Below the pieces are notes generated by a model. The model worked only from the letters and a program-made list of their open reading frames with translations, was not told the DNA's origin and searched no databases. Below, one piece after another: positions 27,185-36,304 of a stretch of DNA of 64,000 bases. The position numbers and the translations under genes are program-made. Origin of the DNA: Acinetobacter kookii (GTDB lineage Bacteria; Pseudomonadota; Gammaproteobacteria; Pseudomonadales; Moraxellaceae). Location: contig NZ_FMYO01000009.1 of NCBI RefSeq assembly GCF_900096895.1, positions 55,616-119,615 on the forward strand, given 5' to 3'. Numbering within the stretch: position 1 is the first letter of the stretch; each line of letters opens with the position of its first letter.

Positions 27185-27982
27185 ATGACATTTGAGTCGG
27201 CTATGCGTAGATTTAAACTACGCATGAAAAAAAGAATGTATAAACTTAATAAAAAGCGCTGGCTTGCTGAAAATCAGTCAGATTTGCAATATTTTGAAGA
27301 AAAATTGCTGTATTCAATGCCGGAAACTTTACAGCTGGTTGCTCAAGGAAAATCACTGGCGCGTTTTGGAGATGGTGAAATTACCTTAATGGATGGAGAT
27401 GATATTGATTTTCAGAAAAGTAGTCCTGAACTTGCATTAGAATTGGAAAATATCTTAAAAAACCAAGATGAAAAACTGTTGGTATGTTTGCCGACCATGC
27501 TGACAGCTTGCGACGATGATGAAGCCAATTGGTGGTTAAAATTTTGGTATGTACGCTGGAAAGACTTAAAACAAAAGCTGAGCTTTGAACATTCATACGG
27601 ACACTCTATGGTGACACGTCCTGATTTTTTCATCATGTATCCCGAACAGGCAGTACAGGCATGGAAATCAATTTGGCAGAATCGTAAAACTGTTTTGATT
27701 ACAGGTGAGGGTTCTAAACTAAATTTAGAGCATACGCTGTTTAATAATGTTTCAGCCCGTCAAATAATTTATTCGAAAGCAACCAATGCTTATGCTGATG
27801 CAGAGCGGATTATTGCAGAGGTGCAAAAAAATACTGCTGAGCAGAACTGCTTGATTTTGATTGCTTTAGGCCCTACTGGAACGGTTTTAGCCAAACGTTT
27901 TTCCGATCTTGGCTATCAAGCATTGGATATTGGTCACATCACTAGTTCATACGATGCGGCTTTTCAGCAGAAAGCAGGCTGA
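27185..27982 (+). CDS. GT-D fold glycosyltransferase (DUF1792/PF08759 type)
   Basis: 265 residues. The block LARFGDGEITLMDGDDIDFQ (about 58-77) is the GT-D signature; the Asp-Gly-Glu is thought to hold the sugar nucleotide. Later blocks are VLITGEGSKLN and LILIALGPTGTVLAKRFSDLGYQALDIGHI, typical of this family. In Gram-positive bacteria, relatives add sugars to glycoproteins; in this locus a role in lipooligosaccharide outer-core assembly is more likely (inference from neighbours). First gene of the locus, 40 bases before the ELM1-type gene, and free of signal or membrane segments. Confidence 0.78.
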   Translation: MTFESAMRRFKLRMKKRMYKLNKKRWLAENQSDLQYFEEKLLYSMPETLQLVAQGKSLARFGDGEITLMDGDDIDFQKSSPELALELENILKNQDEKLLVCLPTMLTACDDDEANWWLKFWYVRWKDLKQKLSFEHSYGHSMVTRPDFFIMYPEQAVQAWKSIWQNRKTVLITGEGSKLNLEHTLFNNVSARQIIYSKATNAYADAERIIAEVQKNTAEQNCLILIALGPTGTVLAKRFSDLGYQALDIGHITSSYDAAFQQKAG

Positions 27983-28022
27983 TTGCCAGCCATTCAAGCA
28001 GCATTTATGAGGATTTTTCTCT

Positions 28023-28901
28023 ATGCATATTGTCTACGTCAGTGATGGTAAAGCGGGACACCGTTCGCAAGCAGTCGGTTTATATAAAGCCATGCAACGC
28101 ATAAGCAATATCGAAGTGACCTTTCAGGAAATCTCCATTCAGCAATTGCCAGTTTTCACGCTGTTAAAAGGCATGTTGAGCCGTGAATTGGCACTGTTTG
28201 AAAAAAAGCCGGATTATATTTTTGGCGTGGGCAGTCATACCCAATCACGGGTTTTGCTGCTGGGGAAAGTATATCCGCAGGCGAAAACGGTTATTTTAAT
28301 GAAGCCGAATTTTCCGTTTGCCTGGTTTGACCATGCCATCATTCCTGAACATGATGGCGTACCTGAATCCACGCATGTCATTACCACCCAAGGCGCTTTA
28401 AACCCGATTGTCAATGAACAGCGCCATCAAGCCAATCGGACCTTGGTTGCTTTAGGTGGCTCATCCAAACGTCATCAGTGGAATGAGAAGAAGGTACTAG
28501 AGGCGATTCAGAATATTGTGCAGCACCATCCACAAGCTGAAATTATTTTAACCACTTCACGTCGTACCCCCAAAGAATTTCTTGGACATTTATCAGCTCA
28601 GCCTTATGCAAGCCAGCTACAGATTTTCCCGGTGGAAGACACGCCGCAAGGCTGGATCTTTGAACAGATGCAACAAGCAGAAGCAGTTTGGGTCACGGAA
28701 GACAGTGTTTCCATGATTTTCGAGGCTTTAACAGCCGGTTGTAAGGTAGGGATAATTACGATAGACCGTTTGAAATCTGATAGAATTACCACGTTGTTGG
28801 ATCAGCTTTTATCGACATCGTCAGATAAACCACATCACAATCTATTGAATTTAAAACTGAATGAAGCAACCCGAGTTGCTGATATATTATTGAAAACATA
28901 G
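28023..28901 (+). CDS. ELM1-family protein (PF06258), putative glycosyltransferase
   Basis: 292 residues, cytosolic. The start IVYVSDGKAGHRSQAVGLY is the hallmark of the 'mitochondrial fission ELM1' family, whose bacterial members are GT-B-like and sit in envelope sugar loci. Other blocks are FGVGSHTQSRVLLLGK, LVALGGSSKRHQWN and the donor-site-like VWVTEDSVSMIFEALTAGC. ATG 28023 follows AGGA. It lies 12 bases before the CgeB-like gene. Acceptor and sugar are unknown; outer-core synthesis is inferred from location. Confidence 0.78.
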   Translation: MHIVYVSDGKAGHRSQAVGLYKAMQRISNIEVTFQEISIQQLPVFTLLKGMLSRELALFEKKPDYIFGVGSHTQSRVLLLGKVYPQAKTVILMKPNFPFAWFDHAIIPEHDGVPESTHVITTQGALNPIVNEQRHQANRTLVALGGSSKRHQWNEKKVLEAIQNIVQHHPQAEIILTTSRRTPKEFLGHLSAQPYASQLQIFPVEDTPQGWIFEQMQQAEAVWVTEDSVSMIFEALTAGCKVGIITIDRLKSDRITTLLDQLLSTSSDKPHHNLLNLKLNEATRVADILLKT

Positions 28902-28913
28902 AGTTGTTTCTTC

Positions 28914-29942
28914 ATGAAAATTTTACATATTGCGAATTTTGGCTTTAATAAACAAGGCGCGCATTTTTACTGTACAGACCGCAAAATTTCAGCGGGATTA
29001 ATTGAAAATGGTCATTTTGTTTATGATTTCAGTTTTCGCGATATGGCGCGTATGGGGACAGTGTTCAAAACCAAAAAACTCGGTGCGAACTGGGCCAATA
29101 AAGAAATTCTAAAAATTGTGGATAATATTGAACCGGACCTGGTTTTGGTGGGACATAGTGACTTGATGAGTCCAAATGTGCTCAAAGAAATCAAGCAGCG
29201 TTATCCTCAAACCAAAATAGCTTTCTGGTATGTTGACCCCCTGTATCTGGAACAGAAACTCAGTTTTGTACGTGAATTTTCACCCTATCTAGATGCTATT
29301 TTCTGCACCACGGGTGGTGAGTATCTGAAAAAACTCAAGCAGCCGCATTTAAAAGTGGTTTATATGCCCAATGTGGGACATCGTAATGTAGAACAATTAA
29401 AACAGTTTGAATCAAGCAATATTGATAAGGAATTTATTTTCTGTGGCGTGGTGTATAAAGAGCCGGAACGTGAAAAATTCCTTAAAGATTTGGCTGACAC
29501 TTTAAAGAATAATCATATTCAATATCAGTATTATGGCTGTTTTGAACAGCCGGGCGTGTATGGGAAAGGCTATTACAAAGTATTGTCTGAATCGCGTATG
29601 GGACTGAATTATTCACGTAAAAATGATGTCACGCTTTATAGTTCGGACCGGATTGTGCAGCTCACAGGCAATGGTTTGTTAACATTTAGCCCACGAATTC
29701 CGGGCTTCGACAAACTTTATACTGATCAAGAAATCGTTTACTTTGATGACCAGTTTGATCTGGCTGAAAAAATCAAGTTTTATGCAGAGCATCCTGCTCA
29801 GGCAAAACGTATAGCGGAAGCGGGTTGGCAAAAAACACGCAATAGTTTTAATGCGCAACGAATTACCCAGTTTATGCTGGAAGTGACTTTTGATCAGCCT
29901 TTGACTGAAGCTTATGAATGGTCGCATGAGGTATATGCATAA
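28914..29942 (+). CDS. CgeB-like glycosyltransferase (GT-B fold)
   Basis: 342 residues. The N-terminal half opens with KILHIANFGFNKQGAHFY and includes LVLVGHSDLMSP and IAFWYVDPLYLE. The C-terminal half has SESRMGLNYSRKNDVTLYSS and RIVQLTGNGLLTFSPRIPGF, as in the CgeB/'glycosyl transferase group 1-like' proteins of sugar loci. The TAA stop overlaps the next ATG by one base (TAATG). Probably adds a sugar to the lipooligosaccharide core; donor unknown. Confidence 0.75.
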   Translation: MKILHIANFGFNKQGAHFYCTDRKISAGLIENGHFVYDFSFRDMARMGTVFKTKKLGANWANKEILKIVDNIEPDLVLVGHSDLMSPNVLKEIKQRYPQTKIAFWYVDPLYLEQKLSFVREFSPYLDAIFCTTGGEYLKKLKQPHLKVVYMPNVGHRNVEQLKQFESSNIDKEFIFCGVVYKEPEREKFLKDLADTLKNNHIQYQYYGCFEQPGVYGKGYYKVLSESRMGLNYSRKNDVTLYSSDRIVQLTGNGLLTFSPRIPGFDKLYTDQEIVYFDDQFDLAEKIKFYAEHPAQAKRIAEAGWQKTRNSFNAQRITQFMLEVTFDQPLTEAYEWSHEVYA

Positions 29943-30694
29943 TGTGGTTACTGTATGTGGTTCTGGGTCTCGTCGCCTTTGCGGCGGTTTTATATCTATT
30001 GGGAAATTATACCTTTTGGCTGCCATTTCGTCGTGCCAGTTTGCCAAGAATAGTCATGCTGCACCAGGTGACGCCACATGCAGAAGCTTCTGGCATGAAT
30101 ATGCCACCGGCCAAGTTTGAGCAACTGCTGCAATATCTAACGAAAAAGCAGTCTACCTTCTGTTTTGTTTCGGAACTGGACCAGTTTCAAGGGCAAAAGA
30201 ATATCGTGGCATTATCCTTTGATGATGGTTTTTTAGATAATTATCAATATGCCTATCCTTTGCTGAAAAAATATCATGCCAAGGCGACCATTTTCCTGGC
30301 GACACAAATTGAAGGCATTGAAAAGCTCAGTCCAGAACAGATTCGAGAAATGTCTGATTCGGGTGTTATCGAGTTTGGTGCGCATACACAGCATCATGTC
30401 AATTTGCTGAAACTGTCCGATGAACAAGCTTTTGCAGAAATGCAGGCTTCCAAACAGGATGTCGAAAAGCTGGTGGGGCGCTGTCCAAGTTTTGCTTATC
30501 CCTTTGGCCGTTTTAATGAAAAGCATCAGCAAATGGCCAAAGAAATTGGCTTTAAAAATGCAGTATCTACCCGTAAAAAAATCGAAGCCTATACCGCAGA
30601 AAATCAATTTAATATTCCTCGTGTCAGTACACACGGGGCCATGAATGCCTTGCAAATGCGTATTGCCTTAGCCAAAGGACGTTATAAATTATGA
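29942..30694 (+). CDS. Polysaccharide deacetylase (NodB homology, CE4)
   Basis: 250 residues. An N-terminal membrane anchor (WLLYVVLGLVAFAAVLYLLG) is followed by the NodB domain: ALSFDDGF with the Asp pair (about 88-95), zinc-binding GAHTQHH, and SFAYPFGRF. It should remove N-acetyl groups from a sugar of the outer core, comparable to the pda genes described in Acinetobacter outer-core loci. Coupled at both ends (TAATG and ATGA). Confidence 0.85.
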   Translation: MWLLYVVLGLVAFAAVLYLLGNYTFWLPFRRASLPRIVMLHQVTPHAEASGMNMPPAKFEQLLQYLTKKQSTFCFVSELDQFQGQKNIVALSFDDGFLDNYQYAYPLLKKYHAKATIFLATQIEGIEKLSPEQIREMSDSGVIEFGAHTQHHVNLLKLSDEQAFAEMQASKQDVEKLVGRCPSFAYPFGRFNEKHQQMAKEIGFKNAVSTRKKIEAYTAENQFNIPRVSTHGAMNALQMRIALAKGRYKL

Positions 30695-31467
30695 GTATTC
30701 CATGTAGTGTTTATATCGTCACTTTAAATTGCGGCGCATGGCTTGAAGCTACTTTAAACAGTGTGCGTGATTTTGCTGAAGTGATTATTCTGGATTCGGG
30801 CAGTACCGATACTACTTATGCTATTGCCCAGTCATTTCCTAATGTGCGTATTTCGCACCAAGACTGGCAGGGTTATGCCGGACAAAAAAGCCTGGCTCTG
30901 GCACAGTGTCAATATGATTGGGTGCTGAACCTGGATGGCGATGAAGTTTTGTCACCCGAGTTGAAAAAAGAAATTGAACAGTCCATTCAGGCCAGTCAGA
31001 TTGATGCCTTAATTACACCTATTAATGATGTCTTCTTGGGCGTGCCGAACAGCAAGCACACGAAAAAGCATGCCAAAGTGCGCTTTTTTCGCAAAAGCAA
31101 AGGACATTACGACCTGGAAAATAAAGTCCATGAAAATGTGATTGTGGATGGTCAGAGTGTCCGTGCTGAAGGCGATATTTACCATTATGGCGAATCTAGC
31201 ATCTTTGTTAAAGTTGAAAAAAACAACCAGTATTCCAATTTGAAAGCTGCTGAAAAATTTCAAAAAGGCAAAAAGCCAAGCTTGTTAAAATTGAGTCTGG
31301 TCATGCCTGTGACTTTTTTAAAATCCTATTTTATCCGCCGGAGTTGCCTGAATGGCTGGCGCGGTTTTGTGAATAGCATGATCAATGCATTTTATGCTTT
31401 TTTGAAAGAAGCCAAGCTGTTTGAACAGTATCAAAATGCGTCCAAGAATAAACAGGACAAGACATGA
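30691..31467 (+). CDS. Glycosyltransferase family 2 (WaaE/LpsC-like)
   Basis: 258 residues of GT-A type. The N-terminus CSVYIVTLNCGAWLEATLNS leads to VIILDSGSTDTTYAIA and the metal-binding NLDGDEVLSPE. The C-terminal part (FLKSYFIRRSCLNGWRGFVN) is a membrane-associated tail as in WaaE-type lipopolysaccharide core beta-glucosyltransferases. Start and stop overlap both neighbours (ATGA). An inner- or outer-core hexose transfer is likely; the exact linkage cannot be read. Confidence 0.85.
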   Translation: MSIPCSVYIVTLNCGAWLEATLNSVRDFAEVIILDSGSTDTTYAIAQSFPNVRISHQDWQGYAGQKSLALAQCQYDWVLNLDGDEVLSPELKKEIEQSIQASQIDALITPINDVFLGVPNSKHTKKHAKVRFFRKSKGHYDLENKVHENVIVDGQSVRAEGDIYHYGESSIFVKVEKNNQYSNLKAAEKFQKGKKPSLLKLSLVMPVTFLKSYFIRRSCLNGWRGFVNSMINAFYAFLKEAKLFEQYQNASKNKQDKT

Positions 31468-32498
31468 AGATTGTTCAGGTTCTGGCGACCAGTGGCGGTG
31501 TCGGTGGCTTAGAACAGCATACGTTTAACCTGGTCAATGAAATGTCATTGCAGCATGAGGTGCATATGATTGCGCATCCGTGTTATGCAGAAAAGTTTAA
31601 TGAGCATGTGCATTTTCATCCGCTAGATTTTGCCCGTAGCCGCTGGAATATTTTCCTGCTCTGGCAGTTGAAAAGCTTAATCAATCAACTTCAGCCGGAC
31701 ATTGTGCATGCCCAGGCAGGCAAGGCGGCTGAACTGGTTTCTAAAATTAAGAGCTGGCTGAAACCAGTCAAAGTGGTAACGACGGTTCACGGTACGAAAA
31801 AGAATAAATCTGCTTATCTGGTGGGAGATGCAGTGATTGCAGTCAGCAAAGCGCTGACCAAAGGCATTCCTCCAGAAAAAGCGCATATTGTTTATAATGG
31901 CGTATATGTGCAGCCCAGCCTGACAGATGCACAAAAGCAGGCATTAAAAACAGACATTGATCAGCAGTTTCCTGGCTTGGATGCGGGTAAAAAAAATGTG
32001 ATGTGCATTGGCCGTTTAGAACCCGTCAAAAATATTGCATTATTGATTCAGGCCATGCAGGATGTTGATGCCAACGTGTATATCGTTGGCGATGGTTCAT
32101 TACGGCAGACACTTGAACAGCAAGTTATAGACTTGAATATGCAAAACCGGGTTGCATTTTTAGGCTTTCGAACCGATGCACGTGACCTGGTGCAGTTGGC
32201 CGATGTCGTGGTGCTTTCATCCGACAGGGAAGGCTTTCCCTTGGTCATGGTAGAAGCCTTGCAAGCCGATAAAGCCATGGCTGCAACGAAGGTCAATGGG
32301 GTGATTGAATGGTTGCCTGAAGCCTATCTGGCTGACATTGGCGACGTACAGGGATTACAACAGGCCATTCAAAATGCGTTAAATGCACATGCCCAACATG
32401 ATTTTCAGCCTTTATTTGCCAAAGCCAAAGCAGAATTGACGGTGGCTGCAATGACACAGCAAACGCTCAATATTTATGAGCATTTGCTGAAGGCTTGA
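31464..32498 (+). CDS. Glycosyltransferase family 4 (GT-B)
   Basis: 344 residues. It has the N-terminal acceptor domain (ATSGGVGGLEQHTFNLVNEM) and the C-terminal donor domain with VMCIGRLEPVKNIALLIQAM and the E-x7-E motif in SSDREGFPLVMVEAL. Last gene of the coupled group from 28914. The stop codon at 32496-32498 abuts the stop codon of the opposite-strand gene at 32499, with no terminator between. Confidence 0.88.
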   Translation: MKIVQVLATSGGVGGLEQHTFNLVNEMSLQHEVHMIAHPCYAEKFNEHVHFHPLDFARSRWNIFLLWQLKSLINQLQPDIVHAQAGKAAELVSKIKSWLKPVKVVTTVHGTKKNKSAYLVGDAVIAVSKALTKGIPPEKAHIVYNGVYVQPSLTDAQKQALKTDIDQQFPGLDAGKKNVMCIGRLEPVKNIALLIQAMQDVDANVYIVGDGSLRQTLEQQVIDLNMQNRVAFLGFRTDARDLVQLADVVVLSSDREGFPLVMVEALQADKAMAATKVNGVIEWLPEAYLADIGDVQGLQQAIQNALNAHAQHDFQPLFAKAKAELTVAAMTQQTLNIYEHLLKA

Positions 32499-33383
32499 TT
32501 ATTGTTTAGCGGATAAACGAATGGCATCCAGGACCACAAAGTTATTTTCGACATTAATGGTGTGGCAGCCATCATCCTCGCTCTTCCAGTCTGGCAAAAC
32601 CACTTCTAAAAGTTGCTCTTGATAAACCGTCGGGCTCAGTTGAATAATTTCTTTCAGTTCAATGTTGCCACCATAGCGTTTGAGCGAATCCTGGCTTGGG
32701 CGAACCAGTTTGGCGTTGTAAATAAAAGGCTTGCCTGCCATGCGAAACTGTTGCTGGCCTTTGCACACCGGGTTTTGCGGGTGTTCTTGCCAGTCTGGGT
32801 TGAGAATATTTTCGGTAAAGAACAGGTCTAAACGGTCCCCAAACTTTTTACAGTTTCTGCGTGTTGAGGTAAACAGGTACCACATGCCTTCATGGTAAAA
32901 AGGTGTGCTATCGACGGCATCAATCCCTTCTAAAATATTGGAATGTTTTTCCCATTTCAAAGGAAACTCGGTACATTTCCACAGTTCGATGGTTTTATTG
33001 GCACTGGTTTCAGGAATCATATACCAGTCATTTTCGACCTTAAATACGCATGGATAAGACAGGTGATAATCCAGTTTTAAAATGGTCTGTGGTTCTGTAT
33101 AGCATCCATCTTTGAAAATTTCCAATACGGATAGAAAACCAACAGGATGGATATCATTCACTTCTTCAAAGAAGATATAATGACGATTATTTTCCTGTAC
33201 ATAAAAACAGTCTGCAAAGGTGAATTTTTCAGGTGAATGGATTTCAAATAAACCATGTAACTGCTCTTGGCTTTTTAAGGGTTGATCAAGCCAGCCAAAG
33301 CGCATGTACCAATGAGAATCAAACTTTTTGAGTTGTTGGTTTTGTTGAAATTTATACCATTTTTTTAATATTGTACGCATCAT
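32499..33383 (-). CDS. GIPC transferase-like protein (beta-propeller N-terminal family), function uncertain
   Basis: About 294 residues. It matches the family annotated after plant glucosamine inositolphosphorylceramide transferase, with a five-bladed-propeller-like pattern of repeated aromatic strands: KFTFADCFYVQENNRHYIFFEE, YPCVFKVENDWYMIPETSAN, and VDSTPFYHEGMWYLFTST. The conserved acidic residues (FAD, EE, PETS) resemble those of GH43/GH68-like folds. An equivalent called ghy (putative hydrolase) is reported from Acinetobacter outer-core loci, and this may be its counterpart. It runs against its neighbours and ends base-to-base with the GT4 gene. Enzymatic activity is not established. 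Confidence 0.65.
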   Translation of the reverse strand: MMRTILKKWYKFQQNQQLKKFDSHWYMRFGWLDQPLKSQEQLHGLFEIHSPEKFTFADCFYVQENNRHYIFFEEVNDIHPVGFLSVLEIFKDGCYTEPQTILKLDYHLSYPCVFKVENDWYMIPETSANKTIELWKCTEFPLKWEKHSNILEGIDAVDSTPFYHEGMWYLFTSTRRNCKKFGDRLDLFFTENILNPDWQEHPQNPVCKGQQQFRMAGKPFIYNAKLVRPSQDSLKRYGGNIELKEIIQLSPTVYQEQLLEVVLPDWKSEDDGCHTINVENNFVVLDAIRLSAKQ

Positions 33384-33462
33384 CAAAGCAAGAGAATATA
33401 TAAGACTATCTATCCAATTCTACATTAGATATCATTCAATGAGTGCGAAAAGGTAGGCTGCA

Positions 33463-34230
33463 ATGAAAATTTTTGTCATAAGTATTGAAGATGAAAAATC
33501 ACCCCGGTTAAAGAAATTTTTAGCTCAAGATTTTTTTGAAAAGGGTCAAGTACGTGTGACTAAAATTGGGATTAAGGGCGGGGATCTTTCTGCAAAAGAA
33601 TATTTTGAGTTGGGTGTTAAAGGTCGATCTAAACCTCTTTCACCGAGTATGGTGGGCTGTACCCTTTCACATTTAGCAGCATTAAAAGAATTTTTAACAA
33701 CAGATGATCAATATGCTTTAGTAATGGAAGATGATGCTATTCTTCCGTATGATTTAACGATTGAAAAATTATCAGCAGAATTAACTTCGCTGAACTTACC
33801 TAAAAATACTTTGTTCAGTATAGGGGGCATTCGTATGAAAGAATGTCAAAAAGTTCGCGGAGATATTTTAGATCAAGAGTTTTTATCTCAGAAAATTTTA
33901 AAAGTATCGCCAGATTTTTATCAGCGAATTTGTTATGCTGTTGCCTATATTGTTGATCGGGAAATTGCACAGACATTGATTGATTATCATCGTCCTTTAC
34001 GAGCTGCAGATGACTGGCGATATTTAACTGATTTCAATGAATCAGCCTCAATTTGGATGACAGCAATTGTCGATCACCCAATCATTACTGCAGGGGAGCA
34101 GAACTCACAGCTTAGCTCAATTGAACAGGAAAGGGTAAGGATGAACAGCTCGGATGTGTTGGTAAGTCGTTATGGAACTAGTCTAAGATATAATTTATTA
34201 AAATTTTTCTATAAAAAATACCCTAAATAA
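33463..34230 (+). CDS. Glycosyltransferase family 25 (first of tandem pair)
   Basis: 255 residues. It starts with KIFVISIEDEKSPRLKKF, has SPSMVGCTLSHLAALKEF and the DxD-like YALVMEDDAILP (about 86-97), all family 25 features. Family 25 enzymes such as LgtB/LpsA transfer galactose or glucose to lipooligosaccharide cores. Its own ribosome site AGGTAGG precedes ATG 33463. Thirteen bases separate it from a related second copy. Confidence 0.85.
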   Translation: MKIFVISIEDEKSPRLKKFLAQDFFEKGQVRVTKIGIKGGDLSAKEYFELGVKGRSKPLSPSMVGCTLSHLAALKEFLTTDDQYALVMEDDAILPYDLTIEKLSAELTSLNLPKNTLFSIGGIRMKECQKVRGDILDQEFLSQKILKVSPDFYQRICYAVAYIVDREIAQTLIDYHRPLRAADDWRYLTDFNESASIWMTAIVDHPIITAGEQNSQLSSIEQERVRMNSSDVLVSRYGTSLRYNLLKFFYKKYPK

Positions 34231-34243
34231 AATTTGTAAATAA

Positions 34244-35014
34244 ATGAAAAAGTATTTAATTAGTATTGAAACTGTTGATAGCCAGCGTTTAAATAATCTT
34301 TTTGAACAAAGTATTTTTAAAAGCTATAAAGATGAATTTACAAAAGTAGGAGTACGCGGAATTGATTTACCAATATTAGAATATTACAAGATGGGTGTTG
34401 CAAGGCAAATAGAACCTTTAAGTCCTGGCGAGCTTGGATGTACTTTATCACATGTTAAATCCTTGAGAGATTTTATAAATTCGAACGAAAAATATGCATT
34501 GATAATTGAAGATGACATAATTCAAATAAATCATTTTGATTTGAATTCTTTGGAAGAACAGATAGAAAAACTAAATCTATCCGAATGCTTCTTATTCAGT
34601 CTTTGTGGTATTCAATTGAAAATAAACAATCAAGTTAGAGGGATTAAATTAGAAAAATTAATATGTGGAAAACACATTTTGAAATTGCATCCTTATTATA
34701 TCTCAAAATTTTCATATGCTTGCGCTTATATTGTTGATAAGTCAATGGCAAAGTTATTAGTTGATTATCATGAAATTCCTCATATCTATGATCACTGGGG
34801 AGGGTTAAGGTATTTAAGTAAAAATTATAATTTTTATGCAACACATTTATTTGAGCATCCAGAAATAACCGGAAATTATTTGTATCAAAGCTCTTTAGAG
34901 TCTGAACGATTGTTTAAAGGTTTTAAACCAAAATTTAAAAAGAATAAATTAAATAAATTTCTTGATTCATTAATAAAATTTATATTAAAAAAAACTAATT
35001 CTACATATTATTAA
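34244..35014 (+). CDS. Glycosyltransferase family 25 (second of tandem pair)
   Basis: 256 residues, aligning along its length with the preceding gene: same start pattern (KYLISIETVDSQRLNNLF), SPGELGCTLSHVKSLRDF, and YALIIEDDIIQ as the metal-binding site. The pair looks like an old duplication, or two relatives gathered from different sources, since this copy is much more AT-rich than the first. It may add a second hexose to the core. No terminator-like hairpin is evident after it. Confidence 0.82.
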   Translation: MKKYLISIETVDSQRLNNLFEQSIFKSYKDEFTKVGVRGIDLPILEYYKMGVARQIEPLSPGELGCTLSHVKSLRDFINSNEKYALIIEDDIIQINHFDLNSLEEQIEKLNLSECFLFSLCGIQLKINNQVRGIKLEKLICGKHILKLHPYYISKFSYACAYIVDKSMAKLLVDYHEIPHIYDHWGGLRYLSKNYNFYATHLFEHPEITGNYLYQSSLESERLFKGFKPKFKKNKLNKFLDSLIKFILKKTNSTYY

Positions 35015-35110
35015 GTAGTTAGTAATGAATTAAATTTAATGTTTTATAAAGTAAAAGTAGTTGCAAAAAACTGATCAAAATTAGAAAATTGATTGGTTTT
35101 TAAAATTTAA

Positions 35111-35336
35111 TCAAGGTTCAGTTTTCCGCTTTTTAATAGCTTTCAAGATCATATAAATCAAGCCAACAAAAATTACGAAAGCACCAGCAATGCTACTTAC
35201 GCAAAAATATAGAATACGCTCTTTGGCGAGCGCAAAAAAAATTATTCGCCAAAATGTACCGCATGAAAAGCTATTTTACGATAGAAAATGCAATCAACAT
35301 AATACCACGATTACGAACAGCGGGATGCATAGTCAT
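35111..35336 (-). pseudogene. Decayed duplicate of the small membrane protein gene at 36499
   Basis: The minus strand reads MTMHPAVRNRGIMLIAFS in line with the intact copy, then meets a stop (TAG) where the intact gene has a Trp-Gln segment region. It shifts frame in the middle and recovers ERILYFCVSSIAGAFVIFVG in another frame. The upstream sequence CATAGCTTGCTTAACTCAAT is shared with the intact copy. So this is a pseudogene from a duplication flanking the acyltransferase gene. Confidence 0.75.
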
Positions 35337-35440
35337 AGCTTGCTTAACTCAATCCTAGAATGTTATTAGTGATTACTAATCTCAATTTATTCCATTATAG
35401 TGGTCTAATCATCTAATTTAATGTAAAGAGAAATACACGT

Positions 35441-36304
35441 TTAAATTTTATAAGGATTGACGTTTCCATAACAGTTTCTAAACCGTTTATAAGACCAAAC
35501 ATATTGCTCAGGCGCAACATTAATCATGCTTTCAAGATTTTGATTAAGGCTATCAACTGAAGTCTGTAAATCATTCGACAAGATGTCATCTGTCAAAACT
35601 GAACAGTGGACACTGAAACCGGAAATTTCATCCCGTATACAACTAAGCCCAATGATATTGCATTGAGTTTTATTGGCCAGTTTTGACACCAGTGTCGTCG
35701 ATAAGGTATTTTGCCTAAAGAAGTTTGAATAGATACCACCGGATGCTTTAGGAAGATGATCTGGCAAAATGACTGTCAGTCCACCTTGCTTGAGGTGCTT
35801 AAAGATTGCACGCACACCATTTTCATCTGTCGGGACGAGAGTTGCATTTAATCGTTGTCTTGCTTCCCACATAAAACGATTCACAGCTTTGTTTTTGTTG
35901 GGTTTATACATAATCATGGGAGAAGTATGCAGATTCAGCCATGCATTTAAAAGTTCCCAACAGCCAAAATGGGCAACCACCACAATTACGCCTTTGCTAT
36001 TGGCTAAGGCTTGAGTAAGGTGCTGTTCACCATAAATATTTTTTAGCTGATTCAAACTATATTCAGGCGACATACCCCAGCATTTAATGGATTCCACATA
36101 AGTCATACATTGGCTAATTAAGCTTTTTCTGATCAGAGTTTTTTGTTGTGATGCGTTCAATTCTGGATAAGCCAATTGTAGATTGATCCGCGTAATCCGC
36201 TTCATAGAGGAATTATGACTATTAAGGAGAAGGGCGATCCAAAAAGCAATGAATTGCAAAACCGAAAGTGGCAGCAGGGCAACAACTTTAAATAGAAAAT
36301 ACAT
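35441..36304 (-). CDS. Lipid A acyltransferase-like protein (LpxL/LpxM family)
   Basis: 287 residues. An N-terminal membrane helix is followed by the acyltransferase catalytic motif HX4(D/E) in VVAHFGCWELLNAW, then MIMYKPNKNKAVNRFMWEAR and VILPDHLPKASGGIY, the substrate-binding blocks of the family. It should add a secondary fatty acid to lipid A or a related lipid on the inner leaflet. It lies among core-sugar genes rather than with housekeeping lpx genes, so it may be an extra acyltransferase specific to this locus. The residues after the motif look intact. Confidence 0.82.
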   Translation of the reverse strand: MYFLFKVVALLPLSVLQFIAFWIALLLNSHNSSMKRITRINLQLAYPELNASQQKTLIRKSLISQCMTYVESIKCWGMSPEYSLNQLKNIYGEQHLTQALANSKGVIVVVAHFGCWELLNAWLNLHTSPMIMYKPNKNKAVNRFMWEARQRLNATLVPTDENGVRAIFKHLKQGGLTVILPDHLPKASGGIYSNFFRQNTLSTTLVSKLANKTQCNIIGLSCIRDEISGFSVHCSVLTDDILSNDLQTSVDSLNQNLESMINVAPEQYVWSYKRFRNCYGNVNPYKI

